Origin: Bryobacterales bacterium
Lineage (GTDB): Bacteria; Acidobacteriota; Terriglobia; Bryobacterales; Bryobacteraceae
Length of the DNA: 64,000 bases
Reading direction: 5' to 3'
Assembly (NCBI GenBank): GCA_003170295.1
Contig: PNAJ01000134.1
Coordinates: 1-64,000, forward strand
Shown here: in pieces, positions 43,940 through 56,139 of the stretch
Numbering within the stretch: position 1 is the first letter of the stretch
Layout: every line of letters starts with the position of its first letter
Notes under the pieces: generated by a model
Database searches by the model: none
Told to the model about the DNA's origin: nothing
The model's input: only the letters and a program-made list of their open reading frames with translations
Position numbers and translations under genes: made by a program

Positions 43940-44752
43940 CTATTCGATCGCGTCTGAATACTTCTTCTCTCCCGCCGTCACGGGCAGGGTCAGGCGGTTT
44001 TGCGGGGGAGGCAGGGGGCATGTCGCGAATGGGGTGAAGGCGCACGGAGGATTGATCGCCTGATTGAAATCGAGGATCACGGCGCCGTTCTTCGCCGGCG
44101 CCGCGTAAAGGAATCGGGCTGCGCCATAGGTGGTTTTGTTGCTGGTCGCGTCGCGGAAGATGAAGAACAGCTCAGGACCCTCAAGCACCGGGTCGAGGTG
44201 ACAATCTTTACCTTCGCGCGTGAAGATCACGTAGCCGGGACTCTCCATGGGTTGCTTCACGCCGTTCTGGCTATCGAACAGGATGGTTTTCGGCGCGGCG
44301 TAGGGCGTGAACTTCGCGGTGATCTTCCATGACGGGTCGACGGGAAACCACTTGAGGCCCGTGAAATCGCGGCGGAGCTTGCTGTCGTTGTCTTTTACTC
44401 GAATGAAGTACTCGTCGCCGCGCTTGATGACGAAAAATTTGATTCTGCCGACGGTAACCGTATCGACATTGGGCTTGAGCTCGGTCGCGGGTTTGCCGTC
44501 GGGATGATAGATCGCGCGGCTTTTTGCGAACGTGATGACGCCGAGATGCGCCGGAGCGGAAGCTGGCAGCGCAATCTCATCCCCGGAACCGACCCGGTTC
44601 TCGCCCTCCTTCAATCTAAAAAGCCCAACGACCGTGAGCCAGCCGTCGTCCTGTTTGAGTGACGCTTCGCGCTGGGCGCGGTACTGCTCGACATCGCGCA
44701 AATAATTGGGGTCCGCCGCTAATGCGAGAACTGGAACGATCAGAAATCTCAT
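43940..44752 (-). CDS. DUF1684-family secreted protein
   Basis: A 270-residue protein with a short signal peptide (MRFLIVPVLALAA) and the DUF1684 pattern: YRAQREASLKQDDGWLTVVGLFRLKEG, then ESPGYVIFTREGK, LFFIFRDATSNKTTYGAARFLY, and the hallmark DFNQAINPPCAFTPFATCPLPPPQNRLTLPV near the C-terminus. The family is secreted, of unknown function. Transcribed divergently from eno with 87 bases between. The 90-base gap before it (43850-43939) has no feature. Confidence 0.92.
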   Translation of the reverse strand: MRFLIVPVLALAADPNYLRDVEQYRAQREASLKQDDGWLTVVGLFRLKEGENRVGSGDEIALPASAPAHLGVITFAKSRAIYHPDGKPATELKPNVDTVTVGRIKFFVIKRGDEYFIRVKDNDSKLRRDFTGLKWFPVDPSWKITAKFTPYAAPKTILFDSQNGVKQPMESPGYVIFTREGKDCHLDPVLEGPELFFIFRDATSNKTTYGAARFLYAAPAKNGAVILDFNQAINPPCAFTPFATCPLPPPQNRLTLPVTAGEKKYSDAIE

Positions 44753-44833
44753 GCGATTTGATAATACGCGATAAACGCGGCTCTGTTGGCCTTGATGGTT
44801 GCTCCGGCCGCGCCCGACACCTTAAGCTGGTAA

Positions 44834-47634
<2,801 letters not shown>

Positions 47635-48069
47635 CGGAGGTCATCATGAACATGGACGCGGTGATCGGCTGCGACGCGGTCGTTGCGAGTGGTGGGTGGT
47701 TGCGTCTCCATACGGCGGGGGGCGCGGTGCGGACCATCCCTTGGAGCACGATTAAAATCGCGGGAATGGGCGGCAACCACGCCGAGGACGTCGAGATTCA
47801 AGGTGTCACTGAGAAGGTAGCTCGGTTTTTCGCAACGCACGATTCGCTGTGGATTGCGTACGCCAAGGGAGATTTCGCGCAGGTGATGATCGAGCAATCG
47901 AGCCCCAAGCGCGACGCGATTCTTGCCACGTTCGCGCAGCAACTGGACACGCGTTGGAAAGGCGATCAGCTGGACCAGGAAGAGTTGATGGACGGACTAT
48001 TCCAAATGCCGGCGTCGGTGTCGAAGGGGAGGCCGAGGATGATGCTCCTCATGATCGCGGTCGCGGTGC

Positions 48070-49667
<1,598 letters not shown>

Positions 49668-49671
<4 letters not shown>

Positions 49672-50591
49672 TGATGTTCGAGCCTGTGGATCGATTCGAG
49701 CACCACCGTCCCTACGATATCTAAACTTTTCGGGCTCAGTTTGTCCAAGGTATCGGAGTCCTTGTGCCACGGATCGTAATCGAAATCGATGAGGTCGAGC
49801 GAGGGGACGCCGAGCTTCAGGAAAGGCATGTGGTCGTCGTCGACTTTTTCGCCCGTGTCGAGAAAATAAGCTTTGTAGCCGAGGTCGGATGCGGCGTTCC
49901 AGACCAGCTTGCGGAGAGACACGGTCGAATTTTCTTCGATCAGCACCCCGAGAGATTTGTCGCCGATCATATCGACGTTGATCAGCGCTTTGAGACGCTT
50001 GAGCGTGCCGTCGGCTTTCCATTTATACGCCAGATGGCGGCTGCCATAGACGCTGTCGGTTTCCGACCACTCGCCGACGGCTTCTTCACCGTCGAAGAAA
50101 ACTACGTAGACGTCGTCGACGCGTGGGGTGCCGGAGAGGTCGCGCGCGAGCTCCAGCAGCAGGCCCGTGGATGATCCTCCGTCGTTGGCGCCGACGAATT
50201 TTCGTCCGGGAAAGAGCTTGGTGTCGAAATGTCCGGTGACGGCGATGGCGTGGCCGCTCTTGCCGGGGAATTTCGCGATGATGTTGGTCATCGGGACGTC
50301 GCCCTTGGGTGTCTTGGCGACGAACGGGTCCTCGGTCACTTCGCATTTCAACATCCGGAGCTGCGAACGGATGTAGGTCTGCAACTGGCGATTCGCGGCA
50401 GAGCCCGATGGGCGGGGTCCGAACGCGACCGCGGCTTGCGTGTACTTGAACGCCGATGCGCCGGAGAAGTCGGCGGCGTGGGCGGTCGCGGCCAGCAGAA
50501 GCACTCCGCTCCCTATGGTCACGGCTCGGTAACACCCCGGCAACATCCAATGCAGAAACCGAGCCGTGACCGCGGGGAGCGGAGCTCTCAT
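49668..50591 (-). CDS. M28-family zinc peptidase / glutaminyl cyclase-like protein
   Basis: A 307-residue secreted M28 protein. Zinc ligands and catalytic residues seen: His in VTGHFDTK, Asp in GANDGGSS, Glu-Glu in FFDGEEAVG, Asp in INVDMIGD and His in DDDHMPFLKLG. The end block SLDLIDFDYDPWHKDSDTLDKL looks more like glutaminyl-peptide cyclases than aminopeptidases. The start ATG 50591 overlaps the methyltransferase stop. Codons 4 to 29, the start of the signal peptide (GCYRAVTIGSGVLLLAATAHA), are formed by a long palindromic repeat (50507-50581). Confidence 0.88.
50507..50581. repeat. Long imperfect palindrome, copy 2, inside a coding start
   Basis: Arms 50507-50529 and 50559-50581 are related to the palindrome at 27397-27472 (in inverse orientation), including the flanking GCACTCCG. 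Unlike that intergenic copy, this one lies inside the N-terminal coding region of the M28 gene. Confidence 0.8.
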
Positions 50592-51277
50592 ACCGACTTT
50601 CGTGCGGAACATATATACCCCAGTGTAAAGTTTCGCCGGCGGTCCAGTGGTTCGAGCAGAGGCAGCAGCAGCGCGGGCGGGACGAAGAAAATCGCGGCAA
50701 TGAAAATCGACGGGCCGGGAAAAAATTGCAGCGCGGAAAACATTCGACGCGAGAGCATCCGAAAAAATCCGCCGACCGGACGAATCGACACATCGGCGAA
50801 TCCGGCCTGATCGAGCAAGTAGGCCAGGCTGTAGCGCGTGAAGCGAAAATAATCGTGCGGCTGCTGGTGCTCCTCCCATTCGAAGGGCACGATCAGCAGA
50901 AAACGCCCTCCGGGCGCGAGCGTACGCGCAATTTCGCGGACCACGCGAGCCGGGTCCTTCACGTGTTCGAGCGTTACCACGTTGATGCTGGCATCGAAGG
51001 TCGCGTCGCGGAACGGAAGCACGTTCAGGTCGCCGACGACATCCAGTTGCGAATAGTTCCAGTCGCGGTCGCCGACGCCGAGATCGAGCCCGCAATAGCG
51101 CTGGGCGGCAAAATAGTGTTTGTAGTTGCCCTCGCCTGCGCCTGCATCGAGCAGTCGCACGCCTTGTGGCAGCGACGACGCGAATTCTCCCACCGCATCC
51201 TCAATCGCAGTCTCGAAATGCAGGACATAGCGGTGGAGGAACGCCGGAAGCCGGTCGCGCAGCCGGTCGTAGATCAC
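50588..51277 (-). CDS. Class I SAM-dependent methyltransferase
   Basis: A 229-residue methyltransferase from the GTG at 51277, which overlaps the previous stop (GTGA). SAM motif I is VRLLDAGAGEGNYKHYF; later motifs include NVLPFRDATFDASINVVTLEHVKDP and RTLAPGGRFLLIVPFEWEEHQQPHDYFRF. A hydrophobic segment after residue 170 (GPSIFIAAIFFVPPALLLPLL) suggests membrane contact. An in-frame start at 51322 would overlap the neighbour by 49 bases. It probably methylates a glycan or lipid-linked substrate, from its operon, but this is inferred. Confidence 0.85.
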   Translation of the reverse strand: MIYDRLRDRLPAFLHRYVLHFETAIEDAVGEFASSLPQGVRLLDAGAGEGNYKHYFAAQRYCGLDLGVGDRDWNYSQLDVVGDLNVLPFRDATFDASINVVTLEHVKDPARVVREIARTLAPGGRFLLIVPFEWEEHQQPHDYFRFTRYSLAYLLDQAGFADVSIRPVGGFFRMLSRRMFSALQFFPGPSIFIAAIFFVPPALLLPLLEPLDRRRNFTLGYICSARKSV

Positions 51278-52260
51278 GATTTCTTGCGCGCTTCGACCAT
51301 GATGGTCGAGCCTGCGCGGCACGCTGCCTCGACCAGAGTGAAGGGGATCGAAGCGGCGACCAGCGCGACGTAGAGCAGGTCTTTTACGAGGCGCTGGCGC
51401 GGTGTTTCGGGGATTTGGCGCAGGCGGCGCGCCATGGGATCGAGCATTGGCGCCAGGCTGGTGGCGAGCCCAGCGGGATTATCACGCAACGAAAAATGCT
51501 TGTGCCTCAAAACTTCGAAGCCGCAGGAATCGAGCAGGGAATCGATATCGGAGAGACGGAAATCGATCAGGTGGCGGGGCACGTCGATGCCGTTCCAGCG
51601 CTCGCCCAGCAGCAGGAACTGCCAGCATGCGGCGTTGGGAACTTGAATGATCAGGCGGCCATCGGGGCGGAGCAATTGATGCGCGGCATCCAGATAGCTG
51701 GCCGGATCGTAGAGGTGTTCGAGGACATGAAACATCGTTACTGCGGCGCAGCTGGAGGGCGCGAGCGGCGCCTTGGAAAGTGTCGCGCACACGGCAGGGA
51801 CACCGGCGCGACGCCAGGCTACGTTGGCGGCATCGAGCGAAAAATCGAGGCCCATGATGTTTTTGACGCCCCGTTCCGCCAGCATTTGAAGAAACAGGCC
51901 GCCGCCGCATCCGACGTCGAGCACAAGGCCCGTTTCTTCCGACTCGCGAAGCGCGCGCTCGACGAAATGGAGATGATCGCGCAGCACCAGGCGGCGGTAG
52001 GTCTGTTCCAGACGATCGGCTGTATCGATATCGGAGGTGTACCAGTAACCCTTCGGATAGTAGTCGTTCAACTCCAGAGGATGCGGCTGCGGGTCGAGCC
52101 GGATCAAGCGGCAGTTGCGGCATTCGATGATGCGGAAAATTTTCGACGTGGTCGCGTAGAGGCGGTCGGTTGCCGAAAACAGCACGCGCGATTCGCGGCG
52201 ATTGCAGGCTGGGCAGGGGTCCGGAGTCGTGATTCCGGAAGTGCTTAGGTCGTTAGTTAT
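51274..52260 (-). CDS. Class I SAM methyltransferase with N-terminal zinc-ribbon; start codon unusual
   Basis: A methyltransferase of about 328 residues: a Cys pair start (DPCPACNRRES and ECRNCRLIRLDPQP, zinc-ribbon-like), then SAM motif LVLDVGCGGGLFLQMLAERG and FHVLEHLYDPASYLDAAHQLLRPDGRLIIQVPN. The expected start lies at the ATAA junction with the upstream gene, where the codon is ATA (52260), not ATG. If the junction was once ATGA, a single G to A change keeps the upstream stop but removes the start. The only conventional in-frame start is a GTG at 52548, deep inside the upstream gene. Confidence 0.78.
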   Translation of the reverse strand: MTNDLSTSGITTPDPCPACNRRESRVLFSATDRLYATTSKIFRIIECRNCRLIRLDPQPHPLELNDYYPKGYWYTSDIDTADRLEQTYRRLVLRDHLHFVERALRESEETGLVLDVGCGGGLFLQMLAERGVKNIMGLDFSLDAANVAWRRAGVPAVCATLSKAPLAPSSCAAVTMFHVLEHLYDPASYLDAAHQLLRPDGRLIIQVPNAACWQFLLLGERWNGIDVPRHLIDFRLSDIDSLLDSCGFEVLRHKHFSLRDNPAGLATSLAPMLDPMARRLRQIPETPRQRLVKDLLYVALVAASIPFTLVEAACRAGSTIMVEARKKS

Positions 52261-53309
52261 GTGGCCTGTTCGGACAGCTCGCGGAGCGGGATCCGGTATC
52301 GCAACAGGAGGCGGCGCACTTGTTTCGGGCTCAAGCGGTGTTTGGACCGGAACGCGCGGCGCTTGCGGATCATCGAGGGGATCAGCGGCAACGCGGACAG
52401 CGTTCCCTCGATCAGCGCCCGAGCCGCCATCAGCTTGCCCTTCGTTCCCGAATACCGGCGGATTTCCCCCTTGCCCCGGAGCGCTGCCGTTAATCCCGCC
52501 CCGATTCTTGCCAGATGATATGCGCCGTTTAGCCAAAGTAGATTCCACGGAAAAAGCTTCACCACTAATAGCACGCGATTGCGCTCAATCAACGTGAGCC
52601 GCCGCGCCGAATTCAAACCCAGCGTCGCGCCTCGATGGTGCCGCACCACCGCGCCAGGTGCGTACAGGCAAGTCCAGCCTGCAATCCGCGCCCGCAACCC
52701 CAGCTCGGCGTCGTCGGCGTAGGCGAAAAATTCTTCGTCGAATCCGCCGACCTCATCCAGCATCGCACGGCGGTATAGTGCCGCGCATCCGTCCGGCCAC
52801 AGAGCTTCCTCCTGCCGGTTGAACTGGCCCTGGTCGAGCTGGCCGGAGCCGCGGCCGCGATTCTGGCCGTCGGGATAAATCAAATGCCCGCATTTATCGA
52901 TAATGCGCGGATCTTCCCACACCAGGATCTTCGAAGCCACCATGCCGACATCGCTTTCTCCCACGGCGGGCTTCACGCGAATCGCGTCGAACATCGCGGC
53001 GAGCCAGCCCGGCTCGGCCTCGGCATCGTTGTTCAGCAATGCGACGTATTCGGACTGAGATGCGGCGAATCCCTGATTATTGGCGGCGCAAAAGCCCCGG
53101 TTTTCACGATTTTCGATTAGTTGGATCGGGCGAGGGAAGGAACGGGCGAGTTCCTCGACCAGCGCCACAGAACCGTCGCTCGAACCGTTGTCGACCACGA
53201 CGATCTCGAAATCGGTAAACGTTTGCACGGCAAGGGAATGGAGGCAGGCTCGCAACAAATCCTTGCGATTCCAATTGACAATTACGACGGAGATGATGGG
53301 CGTTGGCAG
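52257..53309 (-). CDS. Family 2 glycosyltransferase; non-standard start
   Basis: A family GT2 glycosyltransferase. The fold starts with ISVVIVNWNRKDLLRACLHSL, then DFEIVVVDNGSSDGSVALVEEL, ENRGFCAANNQGFAASQSEYVALLNNDAE and GGFDEEFFAYADDAELGLRARIAGW, the usual GT2 blocks with DNGSSDG and EDAEL-type motif. The first strand lies upstream of every ATG, GTG and TTG after the previous stop codon; a CTG at 53309 is the nearest codon that could start it. An annotation at TTG 53258 would cut off the first strand. First gene of the five-gene operon. Confidence 0.82.
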   Translation of the reverse strand: MPTPIISVVIVNWNRKDLLRACLHSLAVQTFTDFEIVVVDNGSSDGSVALVEELARSFPRPIQLIENRENRGFCAANNQGFAASQSEYVALLNNDAEAEPGWLAAMFDAIRVKPAVGESDVGMVASKILVWEDPRIIDKCGHLIYPDGQNRGRGSGQLDQGQFNRQEEALWPDGCAALYRRAMLDEVGGFDEEFFAYADDAELGLRARIAGWTCLYAPGAVVRHHRGATLGLNSARRLTLIERNRVLLVVKLFPWNLLWLNGAYHLARIGAGLTAALRGKGEIRRYSGTKGKLMAARALIEGTLSALPLIPSMIRKRRAFRSKHRLSPKQVRRLLLRYRIPLRELSEQAT

Positions 53310-53388
53310 GGCGGATGGGCTCCCTCGACTGTTGTAACATAGTACCCTTGGCCGGATAGTGCTGGATTGTGATAAGGTTTAATCTCTT

Positions 53389-54201
53389 ATGACCTCCGTG
53401 GGTGAAATTCTTCGTCGGGAACGCCAAGCCCAGGGACGTGAAATGCCGGAGATCGCGGAGGATCTCTGCATTACGAAACGTTACCTTCGGGCAATCGAGG
53501 AAGACGACCTTAAAAGTCTTCCTGGAACTTTCTTTTATAAAAGCTTCGTAAAACAGTACGCTGCAATTCTAGGTTTGGATGAGAAACAACTCCAAGCCGG
53601 GATGGACGCGCTGACTGCGATCGAGGAACCGCTTCCTCTGCCGGGGGCGAATCCCAAATATCATCCTTTGCGTGCAGTGGACCCGATTGTCGCCGATTCC
53701 AACCGCCGGTATTTTTCGGACCGTCGCGTGGGATTATCGGTGGCGGCGTTCGTTGTGGTGCTGCTGGGATGCTCGGGGATCTACACCTTGTGGAATAAGG
53801 CGTCGCGTGGAGTTATAGCGCCGAAGCAGCAGGCTAGCGTTCTACCGGCGATTCCGGTTGCGTCGATCGATAAGCAAGTTCCGACAGTCGATGTGTCGAC
53901 TGAGACGGGACCGGATGGCGTCAATCACGTGGTGCTGAATCTTTCCGCGACCGAGACGACCTGGCTTTCGATTACCAGCGAGGGCAAAAGCATTTTCTCG
54001 GGCGTGCTGCAGCCGAGCCAGACCAAGACGCTGCGGGCGTCCGATGTGGCGAAAATGAAGGTCGGCAATGCGGGTGGTTTGGAGGTGCGCTGGAACGGAA
54101 AGCCGATCGGTCCGATAGGGCCGCGCGGACAGGTGCGGGTGGTGCTGTTTACGCCCGAAAACTTCCAGATACTGCCATCGACGCCGCAAACGACGCTGTA
54201 A
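53389..54201 (+). CDS. RodZ-like HTH membrane protein
   Basis: A 270-residue protein with an N-terminal helix-turn-helix (residues 1-75: VGEILRRERQAQGREMPEIAEDLCITKRYLRAIEE), one membrane helix (about 115-135, LSVAAFVVVLLGCSGIYTLW) and a periplasmic DUF4115-type domain (TTWLSITSEGKSIFSGVLQPSQTKTLRA...GGLEVRWNGKPIGPIGPRGQ). This is the RodZ layout, linking MreB-directed wall synthesis to shape. The start ATG lies five bases after a TTTAAT box, another possible leaderless start, divergent from the glycosyltransferase operon. Confidence 0.88.
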   Translation: MTSVGEILRRERQAQGREMPEIAEDLCITKRYLRAIEEDDLKSLPGTFFYKSFVKQYAAILGLDEKQLQAGMDALTAIEEPLPLPGANPKYHPLRAVDPIVADSNRRYFSDRRVGLSVAAFVVVLLGCSGIYTLWNKASRGVIAPKQQASVLPAIPVASIDKQVPTVDVSTETGPDGVNHVVLNLSATETTWLSITSEGKSIFSGVLQPSQTKTLRASDVAKMKVGNAGGLEVRWNGKPIGPIGPRGQVRVVLFTPENFQILPSTPQTTL

Positions 54202-54229
54202 AATCGCCTTAATCGACGTTAAATGCGCG

Positions 54230-55141
54230 TCAAATGCGCCTCGCGGGAGCCTTATTTGACCTTAAGTTGAGGTCCCAGGTCTCGAAATCGCCTTCCGTAG
54301 AAACGACGCGAAAACCTGCGCGTTCATAGATTCTTCGCGCGGCGAGCAGCATCGAGTTAGTCCAGAGGGTGATTTTGCGGTAACCTGCATCGCGCGCGAA
54401 GCGGATGCACTCCTCGACCAGGCGGCTGCCAACGCCCAGGCCGCGGGCTGACGGCTCGACGTAAAGCAGACGGAGTTTTGCGACGGCGTCGGTTTTCTTC
54501 ACTAGAAAAACGGAGCCTAGAATGTTGCCGTCCTGCTCGGCGATCCAGCAGCGCTCGCGTTTCGGGTTGAAATTATCGACGAATTTCGCGGCGATGCCGG
54601 CGACGAGCGCTTCGAATTTTTCGTCCCATCCATATTCTTGCGCATAGAGAACGCCGTGGCGGTGAGTGATCCAGCCGATATCGCCGGGACGGTGAGAGCG
54701 CAGAAGGTAGGGTACTGGGGGTTTGGGTTCGAGGATTTTTTCGATGGATTTCATCGAGGCTATCAATTGGGATTGATCGGACTCGGAAAGTTTTGCGAGC
54801 ATGGCGGCCGCTTCCTGGTGGGACTTGGCGTCGAGAGCCTGGAATGTTTTGCGGCCGGTTTTCGTCAGTGTCAGGTGGCGTCTCCGGAGGTCGTTGCCGG
54901 AGGGTTGCTTTTTCACGTAACCGCGGCGGACAAAGGCATCGAGAATTCGGCTGAGATAACCTGCGTCAAGGCCGAGCTCCGTCGATAGCTCCGTTGCCGT
55001 GGGGTTGTCGCGATGGGCGAGTTCGAAGAGCACTCGCGCTTCGGTTAGCGAGAGAGGGCTGTCCAGGATTCCTTCCTGGAGGATGTGAATTTGCCTGGTG
55101 TAAAAGCGGTTGAAGCTGCGTACGGCGTCGGGGCGGTCCAT
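54230..55141 (-). CDS. MarR-type regulator fused to GNAT acetyltransferase
   Basis: A 303-residue fusion: residues 1-145 a MarR winged helix (LSLTEARVLFELAHRDNPTATELSTELGLDAGYLSRILDAF), residues 150-303 a GNAT domain (WIAEQDGNILGSVFLVKKT, RLLYVEPSARGLGVGSRLVEECIRFA, ARRIYERAGF). Such fusions are a known bacterial type. The start is ATG 55141; an in-frame start 30 codons earlier (55231) would put the operator inside the gene and is rejected. The operator of two palindromes sits directly at the ATG, so it very likely represses itself. Confidence 0.92.
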   Translation of the reverse strand: MDRPDAVRSFNRFYTRQIHILQEGILDSPLSLTEARVLFELAHRDNPTATELSTELGLDAGYLSRILDAFVRRGYVKKQPSGNDLRRRHLTLTKTGRKTFQALDAKSHQEAAAMLAKLSESDQSQLIASMKSIEKILEPKPPVPYLLRSHRPGDIGWITHRHGVLYAQEYGWDEKFEALVAGIAAKFVDNFNPKRERCWIAEQDGNILGSVFLVKKTDAVAKLRLLYVEPSARGLGVGSRLVEECIRFARDAGYRKITLWTNSMLLAARRIYERAGFRVVSTEGDFETWDLNLRSNKAPARRI

Positions 55142-55143
55142 AG

Positions 55144-55177
55144 TTGACAGTGTCAAGGATTTAGTTGACCGTGTCAA
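55144..55177 (-). promoter_or_regulatory. Tandem palindromic operator of the MarR-GNAT gene
   Basis: Two 13-bp palindromes, TTGACAGTGTCAA (55144-55156) and TTGACCGTGTCAA (55165-55177), with centres 21 bp apart, that is two helical turns, ending two bases before the ATG at 55141. The first on the coding strand gives TTGACA as a -35, with GACACT 17 bases further as a weak -10, so the start point would be at the ATG. Confidence 0.8.
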
Positions 55178-55204
55178 CAAGCTTGGACTTGGTGACAGTA
55201 CGGG

Positions 55205-55251
55205 GCGGCGACACGAGTGTCGACGCGGCACGCACGAGTGCGCGCGCCACA
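55205..55251. repeat. 47-bp dispersed repeat, copy 2
   Basis: Inverse near-identical copy of 11802-11848, about 43 kb away. Here it lies between the MarR-GNAT operator and the 3' end of the mrp gene. Confidence 0.8.
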
Positions 55252-55280
55252 GTTACATGCTAGTTTCTTGCAAATCAGGG

Positions 55281-56093
55281 CTAATCTTCGATGGTGATTG
55301 TGGGGCCGGCGCTTGGAGATTCGTTGCAGCGTTCTTCGAGGAGTTTCGCTAGTGTGAAGAACGGTCCATCGGTTTTGGTGGAGACGGGGGCGCCGGTGTC
55401 ACCGCCGATGCGGACTTGGGGATCGAGGGCGATTTCGCCTAAGAACGGCACTTTCATTTGATCGGCGGTGCGTTTGCCGCCACCCTCGCCGAAAACGTCG
55501 ATGCGCTCGCCGGAGCCGGGGGCGATCAAATAGCTCATATTTTCGACCAATCCGAGCACCGGGACGCGGACTTGCGCGAACATATTGATGGCTTTGCGGG
55601 CATCTTCCAGTGAGACGTCGGAGGGCGTCGTGACGACTACGGCTCCGGAAAGCGGCGCGGTCTGGATGAGGGAAAGCGCGACGTCGCCGGTGCCGGGGGG
55701 CAGGTCGATTAAGAGGTAGTCGAGCTCGCCCCAATCTACTCCGCGGAGGAATTGCTGGATGACGCTGTGCAGCATGGGTCCGCGCCAGACTAGAGGCTTA
55801 TCGCCGGGGTTGAGGAAGCCCATCGACATGAGACGGACTCCATATTTTTCGATGGGTTGAATGCGTTCGCCTATTGCGTTCGGCGCTTGACTGACACCGA
55901 ACATGAGAGGGACGTTGGGGCCGTAAACGTCGGCGTCGAGAAGCCCGACGCGGCGGCCGATGCGGGCGAGCGAAATCGCCAAGTTGACGGAGACGGTGGT
56001 TTTGCCGACGCCACCTTTACCGGATCCGATGGCGATGAGACGTTTGACGCCGGGGATCGGGGGCTTGGGTTGGTCCTGTTGCGGAGGGTGCAT
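55281..56093 (-). CDS. Mrp/NBP35-family iron-sulfur carrier ATPase
   Basis: A 270-residue Mrp/ApbC-type ATPase, which carries iron-sulfur clusters to apoproteins. Seen: deviant Walker A GSGKGGVGKTTVSVNLA, DADVYGPNVPLMFG, LVWRGPMLHSVIQQFLRGVDWGELDYLLIDLPPGTGDV and PVLGLVENMSY. The usual C-terminal CxxC for cluster binding is not visible, and the N-terminal DUF59 domain found in longer Mrp forms is absent, so this is the short form. It ends 29 bases from the repeat at 55205. Confidence 0.93.
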   Translation of the reverse strand: MHPPQQDQPKPPIPGVKRLIAIGSGKGGVGKTTVSVNLAISLARIGRRVGLLDADVYGPNVPLMFGVSQAPNAIGERIQPIEKYGVRLMSMGFLNPGDKPLVWRGPMLHSVIQQFLRGVDWGELDYLLIDLPPGTGDVALSLIQTAPLSGAVVVTTPSDVSLEDARKAINMFAQVRVPVLGLVENMSYLIAPGSGERIDVFGEGGGKRTADQMKVPFLGEIALDPQVRIGGDTGAPVSTKTDGPFFTLAKLLEERCNESPSAGPTITIED

Positions 56094-56118
56094 GAAGTTC
56101 GATGGTAGCAGGAGGAAC

Positions 56119-56139
56119 GGAGTCAGGAGTCAGAAGTCG
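56119..56139. repeat. GGAGTCA heptamer array, short copy
   Basis: GGAGTCA, GGAGTCA, GAAGTCG: the same heptamer as at 34994-35021. It covers the stop codon and last codons of the esterase gene (ends 56130). Confidence 0.75.
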
